NCBI RefSeq assembly: GCF_030272615.1
Contig: NC_081412.1
Location: 341,854,870 to 341,918,869, forward strand
DNA from: Cryptomeria japonica
Lineage: Eukaryota; Streptophyta; Pinopsida; Cupressales; Cupressaceae
DNA length: 64,000 nt
Reading direction: 5' to 3'
Position numbers and translations under genes: made by a program. The notes under the pieces are model-generated. The model was not told where the DNA came from, made no database searches, and saw nothing but the letters and a program-made list of their open reading frames with translations. This document shows positions 24,474 through 34,974 of this stretch, piece by piece. How positions within the stretch are numbered: position 1 is the stretch's first letter; every line of letters begins with the position of its first letter.

Positions 24474-24486
24474 CTCTGATACCAAT
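24474..24486 (-). other. primer binding site of element A
   Basis: The minus strand reads ATTGGTATCAGAG directly after the 5' LTR. This is an excellent match to the initiator-Met tRNA site of plant copia elements. Confidence 0.85.
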
Positions 24487-25354
24487 TTTTAGATGCCAGG
24501 ACAGTCCCAAAGACACTGATAGGGGGGGTGAATTAGTGTCTAATTGGTAGATGAAAGATTTAAAATTATTTGCAACTTTACAACCCAAATTAATATACCG
24601 ATAAACAAATAATAATGCAGTAAAGACAAACAAAAGTATAACCATCAATGCACACCATAACACATATATTTTTGGCGAGGAAATCCGGTAAGGGAAAAAC
24701 CTCAGCAGGATTTGTGACCCACAATATTTACTCACTGGCCAATATGAATAAATATTACTTGTACAATAGGGGCCTGCACATGCAGGAAGGCCAACAGCCT
24801 AGAGCTCACTGCTCAACAACAAAATGGAGTCCAATTGACTACAATTGGATGGTTAGATCCAATAATAATGAACTGCTTCAAAATAGCATCTACAATGTTG
24901 GATTCAGTACCGGTTTAAGCTCTATCTGATACCTCTGCCATAAACCTTGCTTCTCTCTACTCTGCTCTTCTTCACTCATAAGATAAATACATCAAAATGC
25001 ATATATAGTTTATTCGCTAGCATAACCTATAACATCTCATATATCGCTTCCTTACAATACCTTTTTAAATTTCAAAATGACTTACAAGATCTCATACATA
25101 TATGAGTCTTTACAATACATCATGTCAGCTATACAAATATAATTACAATACGAAACAATATTATTTCAAGTCATCTTAGAGTGCTGATATGATCTACTAT
25201 CAGTGTAGACTGGATGCCGGTGTGAATAAAATTGTAGTGCCTGCCGGTGCCGGTAGACGATGTCTATCACCGGTGTAACCTGTGAACCATGTTACCAGTT
25301 GGTTGCTATCAATGAAAACATCAACTATTCTCATCTGAGTGTATAATGCCAACA
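24487..25354 (-). repeat. 5' LTR of element A
   Basis: The LTR is 868 bp, starting TGTTGGCATTATACAC (minus) at 25354 and ending at the PBS. It aligns end to end with 16632-17506 by eye with scattered substitutions. It carries the same GGTTTTTCCC core and C-rich tract (plus 24523-24530). Confidence 0.9.
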
Positions 25355-26330
25355 AAAATATAGCTTCTCTTGTGCATAGACTACTGACAGTTGAATAAGG
25401 TGACAGTAAAGAAACGATATCCTTTGTTAAGGACTGATGATCTCTTTGATCAAATTAAGGATGCTAAGGTCTTCTCTAAGATATATCTTAATTCAAGGTA
25501 CCATCAACTTCAGATTCATAAAGTGGAAATTCATCAAACAACTTTTCATACTCGCTATAGACACTATGAGTTCATAGTGGTTCCATTTGGACTTACTAAT
25601 GCACCCTCAATTTTCACGAGTTTGATGAATGGGGTATTAAGAACCTACCTTGATAGATTTTTTCTTGTGTTCTTGGATGATATATTTATTTATTCAAGGA
25701 TGATGGAGGAGCATGAGGATCATTTGAGATAGGTGTTGCAATGCCTTAGAGATAATCAATTGTATGCCAATTTGGTGAAGTACGAGTTTTTCTAGTCTGA
25801 GTTAAAATATTTGGGCCATGTTTTTTCCAGAGATAGTATTTCCATGGATCCTTCTAAGATTCAGGCGATTATGGATTGGCCAGTTCCAACTAATGTGGCC
25901 GAGGTTCGTAGCTTTATGGGCCTTGCAGGATATTATCATTAGTTTATTTAGGGATTCTCAAAGATAGGTCATCCCATCACTTCTGTTCAAAGGAAAGAGA
26001 ATAAGTTTGTTTGGACGGAGTAGTGTAATGTATCTTTCTAGGATCTTAAGGAGTGTTTGACTAGTGCACTTATTCTAGCTATGCTTGATCCAGCGGGTGA
26101 TTTTGTTGTGTGCACTGATGCTTCATTGGAAGGTTTGGGAGCAATCCTTATGCAAGATGGATGTATGATTGCCTATGAGTCTCGCAAACTCAAGGATCAT
26201 GAACTGAATTATCCCACTCATGATTTGGATGTGGTGGCAGCTATGCATGCATAGTGATCATTGGAGTTTGTAGTATATCTTTACGTAGCTGAATTTGAAT
26301 GCTAGATAGTGGCAGTGGATGGAGTTTGTC
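25355..26330 (+). pseudogene. reverse transcriptase C-terminal half and RNase H of element G
   Basis: RT resumes with LCIDY and [15 protein letters not shown], then the ARVFSK-like region, [21 protein letters not shown] and the active-site box [10 protein letters not shown] with both aspartates intact (about 25670-25690). YFGLGH-like and MGLAGYYH motifs follow, with a stop. RNase H begins near 26050 with AMLDPAGDFVVCTDASLEG, the first catalytic Asp being in TDAS. Then comes YPTHDLDVVAAMHA. The downstream third is frameshifted. Stops include sites where glutamine or arginine is expected. This is continuous with 16333-16631 before element A inserted. Confidence 0.88.
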
Positions 26331-26739
26331 TGTGAATACAATTTTGAGGTTAAGTACATTCAGGGGAAAGAGAATGTGATGGTAGATGCATTAAGACGTA
26401 GGAGACATGAGTTGTCAGAAATGACTCTTAGTATAGATTTGAGTAGTCGAATACTCAGAGAACTTCCTTCAGATGCTTGGTATTAGGAGGTGAGAGTGGA
26501 GGTTGACTCTAGGAGAGATTTGGAAGGGAGATATGTAGGATATTCTTTGGAGTCAGATGGTATTTTATGCCATTTGGGCCCTATTTATGCACCATTAGTA
26601 GAAAGACTGGACTTTGATTTTGATAGAGGCACATTGTGCACCTTATTTGACACATCCTAGTATTAAGAATATGCACGTGGACCCACGATAGTTGTACCAT
26701 TGGTTTGGTATGAGGTGTGATATAGTGGATTTTGTCTTG
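26331..26739 (+). pseudogene. integrase N-terminus of element G (zinc finger first half)
   Basis: After the RNase H-like end there is a connecting region, then EAHCAPYLTHPSIKN and a WFGMRCDIVDFVLC-like stretch near 26620-26739. The two histidines and first cysteine fit the HHCC zinc-binding domain. The second cysteine pair region lies beyond element B at 33810. Stops present. Confidence 0.7.
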
Positions 26740-28058
26740 TGTAGGATATTGTTAAGAAGTTTTCTGGAATGTGTTGTTGTCATTGATGTCAACATATTCC
26801 TCTGTGTGTTCCAATATTGTAGTTAGAATAAGTAAGTTGGTTTGGCTAGTATGTTTCAGATAAGTTGTTGTGGATTAAAATAACTATCTCTAGTTGATTC
26901 AGCAGAAGTTTTTGTGGTCCACATGATGATTTGATCGAGTTATGTGATCCGGTATTGCGATTGATTTTTTGTTGTTCAGTGTTGTTTAGTGTTTTGTATT
27001 TTTCTCTGCATTGCTCCAGGATTATAATATCTTTGTTTGTGGATTTGGCAGAGTATTTGGGACATTCTAGTGTGTCCTCAATTTAGATGGTTTGTCATTT
27101 GGATGTTCACAAGCGTATCTTTAAGTTTGACAGTCAGTTGAGTTAGTGTTCTTGAGGTTCAATATATTGATGTTGAAGATTCTAGTAACTGGTGATGTTG
27201 TGGTAATTCATGATACTTGTGGAAGTTTTTAGATCATGTCCTATTTGTGTTGGTGGTCTGCGTTGATCGTTGTGCATGTTAATGATGTTTTTTCTTATTT
27301 TGGTGGTGTTCTTCATGTTCTTGGCCGACATGATGATTGTGATATATTGTGGAAGTTCGAGGTGTAATTTTTATAGGTGTCTCATGTTTGCGGTGGTGAT
27401 TTAGGTCAATACTATGTCTTAGCTGACATTGTTTTGGTATTCATATTTTATTGTAGCACATGTGGTCATATTTTGTAATTTTTATTGTGGGTTGACCTGA
27501 CCTTGAAATATAGGTTGATGATTTGTATAAAATATTTTAGTTTCATGTTGTGGATGTATCTTTGGTATCTATGAGTGTGTGAAAATTTTGAATAATGCTC
27601 TAATCTTTCGGTAGTAGAGAAGTGCAAAAGAAGTGTAGCAGAGCAGTATATGAGCTTAACTAGAACTGTAACCAGGAATTAGGAGATGCTATTCTATCAG
27701 TTCATATTCTTTCGGATATAATCCAAATATTTTTGTAAGACAATGAGTCTTCCCCAGGGTTGTAGCCCTTGTTGTTATTTTGTTTTTAGTAGTGAGCGCT
27801 AGGTAGTGTGCCTAAATGCACATGCATTCCCCATTATAATAATTCATATAATTCTAGCATAGTATCATCTTATTGTGGGTAGATTCCCACCATGATTTTT
27901 CCCTTAACCGGGTTTTCCACGTCAAAAATCTTGGTTTTATGTGTGTTATTGATGTGGTGTTGATTTATGCTTTCATTGTTAATAATCAGATTTGAATTTA
28001 AGTTAAGTTTTGTGAAAACTGATTCACCCCCCCTCAGTTTTCTGCCTTGTTGATAACA
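26740..28058 (+). repeat. 5' LTR of element B
   Basis: The LTR is 1,319 bp, starting TGTAGGATATTG and ending GATAACA. It includes TTGTCATTGATGTCAACA near its start and GATTCACCCCCCCTCAG near its end. It aligns throughout with 32465-33801. Confidence 0.92.
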
Positions 28059-28059
28059 A

Positions 28060-28072
28060 TTGATATTAGAGC
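28060..28072 (+). other. primer binding site of element B
   Basis: TTGATATTAGAGC lies one base after the LTR. It is a mutated TGGTATCAGAGC initiator-Met tRNA site. Confidence 0.7.
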
Positions 28073-28114
28073 TAGATGCTCCAAAAGAAGCTTGGCCGCT
28101 TGAGGTGATCTAAG

Positions 28115-28990
28115 ATAGAAAATTATACTTACAAGAAGGATAGTCCAATATTTGATGGAACAAACTACTCTCTATGGAATAACCGGATGGAGTGTCACTT
28201 GAGATGCCTTAGTTAAGACTATTGGAAGATTACAAAGAATGTGTATAATGTTTCACACAATGGTCCTTCATCTTCAGATGAGATTAAAGAAGATAAAAAA
28301 AATATTAGGGCAAAGGAAGATTTGTTTAGTGCCTTGACTAACTCTGAGATGACTAATGTGATGGATTTGCAGACAACATGAGATTTGGAAGAAGCTAGAG
28401 AATTTGTATGAAGGTAACATTCATGTGAAAGTTGCTAAGTTACAAAGCCTAAAGGGAAAGAATGAGATGCTAAAGATGGGAAAATATGAGAAAATTACAT
28501 CCTTTTTGTAGAAAGTGAATGAGCTTGTGCTGAATATCAGATGTGTCGATTGAGTGTTGGATGAATCAGAGATTGTAGTTAAGGTGATGATATCCTTACC
28601 TCCTACTTAAAAACATAAATTTATTGTTATTGAGGAGATCCAAATGGTGAATGATGTGACTAGAGACATGCTGATTGGTAAGCTTGATGTCTTTGAGTTG
28701 ACCGAATTTGGTGAATCCCTTCCTAAGTCTGAATCTGCATTCAAATCTACTATTTTCAGGAAGCAAAGATATGATCTAGGAGAAAGTTCTACAAGGGTAT
28801 CTAGTTATGAAAAGGAGATGATTGAACTTGAAGAAGAAGAAAAATAATTTGAGGAGCTCGAAGAGCTTATTTCCAGAAGATTGCCTAAAGGTGTCGATAA
28901 GTATGAAGGTAAATTACCTCTTAAATGCTTTTCATGTAACAAGATGAGATATTTTGCCTTAAGATGTCTGGAAAGAGTTTCTAAGAAGCC
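28115..28990 (+). pseudogene. gag of element B (broken)
   Basis: Copia Gag. The frame begins where an ATG is expected but ATA stands (28115), then NYTYKKDSPIFDGTNYSLW, the usual opening of this family. A UBN2-type helical region follows (DLFSALTNSEMTNVM, LYEGNIHVKVAKLQ). Near 28920 is a knuckle CFSCNKMRYFALRC in which His has become Phe/Ala-type residues, so the zinc site is impaired. Several frame changes and stops occur. Confidence 0.8.
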
Positions 28991-30380
28991 TTTAAAACCA
29001 TCTAAGCCTAAATATTAGAAGAATTTGTACTATGTTGTTGATGAAGGTGTGATAGATGATGAGTATGATAAGGGAAATTCGCGAGACGAATGGGTATTGA
29101 TTGCTATCAAGGAGGATGATCCGATTACTACTAATTCTACTAGATACATTAATAAGGACAAAGCCTTGGCTGCTAAAATTGAAGAGAAAGATGAATGGGT
29201 TATTGACATTGGCTTCTCTCATCATATACAGGTGGTAAGAGTAAGTTTGTGAGTATGGAAGAGAATGATGGTGGTGTAGTAAGATTTGGCGATGACAAAG
29301 CTGGTATAATCCATGGTAGTGGTTCTATTTCTCTGGATGCTAAGAATAATACCGATGATGTCTTATATGTTGAAGGTCTAAATCATAATCTTTTGAGTGT
29401 TGGATAGATGGTTGACAAGGGATGTGATATGCAATTCAAGAAGGGAAAGTGTAAAATCTTAAGTGGCTCTAGAATTGAAATTGCATCAGGGACAAAGACT
29501 AAAGGTAATATCTTTCACTTGAATGCTGGTGGTAAAAGTTGTTTGATTGCTCAGGTTGATGAAAGTTGGTTATGGCATAGAAGGATGTGTCATGTGAACT
29601 TTGATTGCATGACTAAGATAAGTTCCACTCAAGCAGTGAGAGATCTTCCTAAGTTGGTAAAGCCTATTATTTCGGTATGTAAGGAATGTCACTTAGGGAA
29701 GCATACAAGAGTTACTTTCAAAAGCAAATAGTATAATTCTAATGGATTATTAGATCTTGTGCATACTGATTTGTGTGGTCCTTCTCAAGTGAGGAGTTTG
29801 CATGGAGACAGGTATTTCATGTTGCTAATTAATGACTATTCAAGGATGATGTGGGTTAATTTCTTAAGGGAGAAATATTAAGCATTAGATAAGTTCAAGA
29901 TTTTCAAAGCTATGGTTGAGACTAAGACTAGATTGAAGCTGAAGTGTTTGAGATTTGACAGAGGTGGTGAATTCACTTTCAGTGAGTTTAATGCATTTTG
30001 TGAAGAACATGGGGTAAAGAGACAATTATCTGCACCTAGAACCCCTCAGCAGAATGGTGTTGTGGAGAGGAAGAATAGGATAATTCAAGAAGCTTCTAGG
30101 GCTATGATGATTGAAGGAAATGTTCTGCATATCTATTGGAGAGAAGTTGTGAGTACTACTGTATATACTCTTAATAGAGTGCATATAAAAGGTAATACCA
30201 GTAAGACTCCTTATGAGTTATAGTTTGGTCATGTTCCTATTGTTATATATTTCAAAATTTTTAGATGTAAATGCTATATCAAAAGAGATGAAGATCTGGG
30301 AAAATTTGATGCTAGATGTGATGAATGAATTTTTCTTGGTTATTCTACTAAGACTAAGGCCTACTGGTGTTATAATAAAA
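28991..30380 (+). pseudogene. protease and integrase of element B (broken)
   Basis: The protease is seen at DEWVIDIGFSHHI (29195), where WVIDSGCSHH is expected, so its DSG has become DIG. Then come LSVG, VDKGCDM and the pre-integrase HHCC-type segment WLWHRRMCHVN...CKECHLGK (29570-29700). The integrase core has VHTDLCGPS, FDRGGEF and PQQNGVVERKN, which carry the DDE residues. WREVVSTTVYTLNR and TPYEL follow. Stops at 29728, 29878 and 30221 fit C-to-T or G-to-A changes of Gln/Trp codons. The role in active relatives is polyprotein cleavage and DNA insertion. Confidence 0.88.
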
Positions 30381-31460
30381 GATTGAGAAAGATAGTTGAG
30401 CGTGCTAATAAGAAGGTTGATGAAAGCAATATGAGACAAATTAGATCTTGCGAATATGATTCAGATGATCAAGATGTCAGTTCAGATAAAGGAAAGCAAG
30501 TGCATACCCATAATCAAAATCAGATTGATTTGGAAAATTATGCGAATGAAGGAGAAGGTACAAGTGCTAGTGCAGAAGATAGAGCTTAAGATTCTGGTGA
30601 GCAAGAAAATCCTAAGACTCCTAAGTATGTAAGACTAAATCATTTAGAAAATTAGATCATAGGTGATAAGAATAAAGGTGTGATGACTAGAAGAAGAATT
30701 GTTGAAGATTATTTCTTGATTTCTAAAATTGAACCTAAAGATGTTGATGAAGCTTGTAGAGATGAACATTTGGGTTAAAGCAATGGAAGAAGAATTGAAT
30801 CAGATTGAAAAGAATAATACATGGATTCTTGTTCCCAGACCTAAGGATAAAAATGTAATTGGAACTAAATGGGTCTTTCGAAATAAATTGAATGAACAAG
30901 GTGAAGTTTTTAGGAATAAAGCTATACTTGTTTGTAAAGGTTATTCTTATATGAAAGGAATTGATTTCAATGAGACTTTTGCTCCAGTAGCTAGAATTGA
31001 AGCTGTTAGATTATTTCTTTCTTTTTCTGCTTACAAATATTTCAAAGTGTATCAGATGGATGCCAAGTCAACCTTTATTAATGGTGAGTTGGAAGAAGAA
31101 GTTTATACTGAGAAACCAAATGGATTTTAGTTGATAGATCAGAAAGATATGGTATGCAGATTGAAGAAAGCATTGTATGGGCTGAAGCAACCTTCTAGAG
31201 CTTTGTATGCCAAATTTGATAAGAATTTGATGAAGGTTGAGTTCAAGGTATTGCTGATAGTAATTTGCACTTCAAGATTGATCATGATAACATTTTGATT
31301 GTTGAGGTATTTGTTGATGACATTATTTTTGGTGGAGATGATAGTTTGTTGATGATATGCAGAATGAATTTGAAATGCCTATGATTGGTGAGATGAAATT
31401 CTTGTTGGGATTATAAATTACACGGTCAGGTAAAGCTATGGTGCCCGAATGTAAATTGAT
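30381..31460 (+). pseudogene. reverse transcriptase of element B (broken)
   Basis: A charged linker (30383-30700) leads to RVT_2-type copia RT. It begins at WVKAMEEELNQIEKNNTW, then NVIGTKWVFRNKLNE, GIDFNETFAPVARIEAVR, YQMDAKSTFINGELEEEVY and LKKALYGLKQ. The active-site box reads VFVDDIIFGG near 31310 with both aspartates. Stops and at least two frameshifts are present, one after 31230. Confidence 0.88.
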
Positions 31461-32155
31461 AAAGGATGATGACTCTCTGAAAGTAAATCAAACTAGATAC
31501 AAATCTACGATTGGTGGATTGCTCTATTTAACTCAGACTAGACTGAATATTATGAATGTTGTATGTCTTGTTGCTAGATTTTAAGCTAATCCTAGAGAAT
31601 CTCATGTTGTTGTTGTGAAAGAATTTTCAGATATTTGAAAGGAATTGCTATTTTTGGTTTGTGGTATCCTAAAGATAATGACTTTACTTTTACTATTTTT
31701 ACAGATGCTAATTGGGCAGGTGATGTTGATGACCGGGAGAGTACTAGTTGCAATGCATTTTCTTGGGAAAGAGTTTGGTTTCATGGATGAGTAAGAAGCA
31801 TAATGCTATTTCTTTATCTACTGTAGAGGCTGCATACATTGCTGCTACTAGCAATTGTACATAGGTAATATGGATGAAGCAGATGTTTAAGGATATTAGA
31901 GTTGTTTATGATGTGCCTATTGCTGTATACTATGATAACTCTAGTGCTATCAGTATTTCTAAGAATCCGGTGTTGCATTCCAAGACTAAGTATATATCAA
32001 TAAAGTTTCATTTCGTAGAGAGAAGGTGAATCAAAATGAAGTCAGATTGGAGTATGTGTCTACAAAGGAACAAATTGTAGATATCTTCATGAAGCCTTTG
32101 CCTAAGGATGCTTTTGAGTATCTTAGATTGAAGCTAGGGGTGATTGCCCCTTGAG
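31461..32155 (+). pseudogene. RNase H of element B (broken)
   Basis: A copia RNase H segment with GGLLYLTQTRLNI (31510), DANWAGD, STVEAAYIAA, the ending region KTKYISIKFHFV, and a stop where Gln is expected near 31863. A final KPLPKD and the element-typical tail precede the 3' noncoding region. Confidence 0.82.
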
Positions 32156-32464
32156 ATAAGAACTAAGATGCATGGATTTGCATTGGTCTGGTGGATTTCA
32201 TAGAGATATCTTGTGATCCAGATTGATGTGTGGTAGCTACTACTCAGGGGGAGTAGTCAGCGATTCAGATATTCAGATTGGTTAGTTTTCATATTCAGAT
32301 TTGTGCAGTATGTGTTTTTTGCATTGATGTCAAAGGGGGAGAGAGAGCTATGTGAAAAACCTTGTTGAGCTGTGTGCATGATCTTAGGGGGAGTTGATTA
32401 TTTTCTTTCTTTTCTCTGATTATTTTTCACATCGTAAATTGCCATCAATGCCAAAAGGGGAGAT
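32156..32464 (+). other. 3' noncoding region and polypurine tracts of element B
   Basis: Purine runs with GGGGGAG occur at about 32247, 32335 and 32386. The functional PPT candidate, GCCAAAAGGGGAGAT, ends at 32464 next to the LTR. The phrase ATTGATGTCAAAGGGGGAG upstream duplicates the PPT context, as in element A. Confidence 0.75.
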
Positions 32465-33801
32465 TGTTGGATATTGTTGAGAAGTTTGTTGGAATGTGTT
32501 GTTGTCATTGATGTTAACATATTACTCTATGTGTTCTAGTGTTACAATCAGATTAAGTAAGTTGGTTCGGCTAGTGTGTTTTAGATGAGTTGCTGTAGAT
32601 TAAAGGGTTTTTAGATAAGTATATCTAGTTGATTCAGAAGAAGTTTCCGTGGTCTGCCTGATGATTTGACTGAGTTACGTGATCTGGTATTGTGATTGGT
32701 TTTTTGTTGTTCAGTGTTGTTTAGTGTTCTGGATTTTTCTCCGCATTGCTCTGGGATTGCAATATCTTTGTTGCAGATTTGGCCGAGTGTTTGGGATATT
32801 GTGGTGTGTCCTCAATACAAATGGTTCATTATTTTGATGTTTGCAAGCATATCTTTTAGTTTGACAGTCAACTGAGTTAGCGTTCTTGAGGTTTGGTATA
32901 TTGATGTTGAAGATTCTAGTAACTAGTGATGTTGTGGTAATTCATTGCTTGTGGATGTTTCTAGATCGTGTCCTATTTATGTTGGTGGTCCGCGTTGATT
33001 GTTGTGCATGTTAATGATGTTTTTCCTTATTGTGGTGGTGTTCTTCATGTTCTTGGCTGACATGATGATTGTGGTATATTGTGGAAGTTGGAGGCATAAT
33101 TATTGGAGGTGTCTCATGTTCGTGGTGGTGATTTGGGTCCATACTATGTCTTAGCCGACATTTTTTTAGTCCACATGTTATTGTAGCATGTGTGGTCATA
33201 TTTTATAATTTGTATTATGGGTTGAACCAATCTTGAAATATAGGTTGATGATTTGTATAAAATATTATAATTTCATGTTGTGGATGTATCTGTGGTATCA
33301 ACGAGTGTGTGGAAATTGCGAATAATGCTTTGATCTTTTGGTAGTAGAGGAGAAGTGCGAAAGAAGTGTAACAAAGTAGTATATGAGCTTAACCGAAACT
33401 GTAACCAGGCATTAGGAGATGCTACTTTATTAGTTGATGATCTTCCAGATATAATTCAAATCTTTTTGTAAGATAGTGAGTCTTCCCTAGGGTTGTAGCC
33501 CTTGTTGTTATTGTGTTTTGAGCAGTGAGATCTGGGTAGTGTGCCTGAATGTATATGCATTCTCCATTGTAATATTTCATATACTTCTAGTAGGGTATCA
33601 TCTTATTGTAGGTAGGTTCCCACCATAATTTTTCCCTTAACTGAGTTTTCGACATAAAAAATCTTGGTGTTATGTATGTTATTAATGTGGTGTTGATTTA
33701 TGCTTTCATTGATAATCAGATCTAAAATTATATTTAAGTTAAGTAAAGTTTTCTAAAAACTGATTCACCCCCCCTCTTATTTTTCGACCTTTTTGCCAAC
33801 A
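32465..33801 (+). repeat. 3' LTR of element B
   Basis: The LTR is 1,337 bp, TGTTGGATATTG...TTGCCAACA, with intact TG...CA ends. It is collinear with the 5' LTR. Confidence 0.92.
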
Positions 33802-33806
33802 TCTTG

Positions 33807-34760
33807 TTGGTTGTAGTGTCAGAGGGTGAAGGTTGAACATCAGCATCCAACTGGGTTGTTGCAATCTAACTTGATTTCGAATTGGAAATGGTAGATTATC
33901 TTGATAGATTTCATTATTAGTTTCCTAGTATCTTCTCGTAGACATGATGTAATTATGGTTACTAGTTATAGGTTGACCAAGGTGACACACTTCACACTGA
34001 TTTAGTCTTCCTATACACCGGCGATAGTTGCTTGAGTCTTCATGGAAGATACTGTGAGATTGCATGGAATTCCTCAATGGATCATATTTGATTGAGATCC
34101 TATATTTACTTTATCATTGTGGACTTCTCTTCAACATGCCTTAGGGACTCAGTTGAACTTTAGTGCAACATATCATCTTGAGACAGATGGGCAGACAAAG
34201 TGAGTCAATCAGGTTCTTGAGGATATGCTTCAGATGTATGTCATGGGTCAGCAGTCTCGATGGGAGGATTACCTATATTTGGTGGAGTTTTCTTATAGTA
34301 ATGGATACCATAGCTCTATTGGTATGTCCCATTTTTAGGATTTGTATGGTAGGCCTTGTCGTACACCTTTGATTTGGGATCAACTAGAGTATCAAGTTAT
34401 TTTAGGAACTGAGATGTTGCAGGAGATGGAGTAACAAGTAACACGTATTTAGGAGCATTTAGTGGTAGCACAGGATATACAAAAGAAGTATGTAGATGCT
34501 CACCATGTAGATCGACAATTTTTTGTAGGAGATAAGGTGTTTTTGAGAGTATGCCCGCGTAAGAGTCTTATCTATTATGGAAAAGGCTCTAAGCTGGCAT
34601 CATGTTTTATTGGCCCATTTGAGATTTTGGAGAGGATTGGTAATGTAGCTTTCCGTTTAGCATTGTTGCCCAACTTGTCTCATATTTTTGATGTATTTCA
34701 TGTAGCGGTTTTGAGGCCTTATTTTCTAGATGTGACACATGTATTGAATTGGAATGCTTT
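33807..34760 (+). pseudogene. integrase core of element G (after the element B insertion)
   Basis: The frame resumes with CQRVKVEHQHPTGLL, the second half of the HHCC finger region. The core has VMVTSYRLTKVTHF-like, YLETDGQTK-type (HLETDGQTK) and FSYSNGYHSSIGMS segments. Then come RQFFVGDKVFLRV and GPFEILERIGNVAFRLALLP (34462-34740), the GPY/F module of gypsy integrases. A 2-base deletion near the insertion site and several TAG/TAA codons at expected glutamines inactivate it. Confidence 0.87.
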
Positions 34761-34955
34761 GTAGGTAGATGATAGGTAGCTTTCTTTGGAACCCATGCAC
34801 ATTCTATAGCATCGAGGGCTAAACCTCAGGGGTCGAGATAAAGAGAAGGTAAGGGTCCAGTTGGATCCGAATGATGAGTCTTCAACTACATGGGAGGACA
34901 CAACACGGATGAGAGATCTCTTCCCTTATTTGATCTCAGGCTTCCAGAAGTAAGC
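34761..34955 (+). pseudogene. chromodomain-like C-terminus of element G integrase
   Basis: After VLNWNAL the pattern is LSLEPMHIL, LRGRDKEKVRVQLDP, TTWEDTTRMRDLFPYL. This spacing is that of chromodomain-like tails of plant chromoviruses, which direct integration to particular chromatin. The expected aromatic cage is not obvious, so it may be the CR-type motif. Stops at two glutamine positions. Confidence 0.65.
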
Positions 34956-34960
34956 CTAGG

Positions 34961-34974
34961 CCTAGGGGGGAGGA
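34961..34974 (+). other. polypurine tract of element G
   Basis: CCTAGGGGGGAGGA directly precedes the 3' LTR start TGTAGTG. Confidence 0.8.

Larger units (their letters stand above)
16632..25354 (-). mobile_element. element A: copia-type LTR element with gag and a large novel ORF, no pol
   Basis: The LTRs (16632-17506 and 24487-25354) are collinear over about 870 bp. Going minus from the right: PBS (24474-24486), gag with coiled coil and zinc knuckles (23396-24460), a long decayed ORF (17706-22995), two polypurine tracts and the 3' LTR. I see no protease, integrase, RT or RNase H motif in any frame, so it needs enzymes from elsewhere. Copia affiliation rests on the Met-tRNA type PBS and LTR features shared with element B. 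The target bases (GACAT left, AAAAT right) match only partly, but removal restores the RT frame of G. Solo LTR S interrupts the ORF. Confidence 0.85.
26740..33801 (+). mobile_element. element B: Ty1/copia retrotransposon, nearly complete
   Basis: A 7,062-bp element with LTRs 26740-28058 and 32465-33801. A perfect duplication TCTTG flanks it (26735-26739 and 33802-33806). Plus order is PBS, gag, protease, integrase, RT, RNase H, PPT. Integrase before RT is diagnostic of Ty1/copia. The gag start and several glutamine codons are mutated, so it is probably inactive. It is inserted in the integrase of G. Confidence 0.92.
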
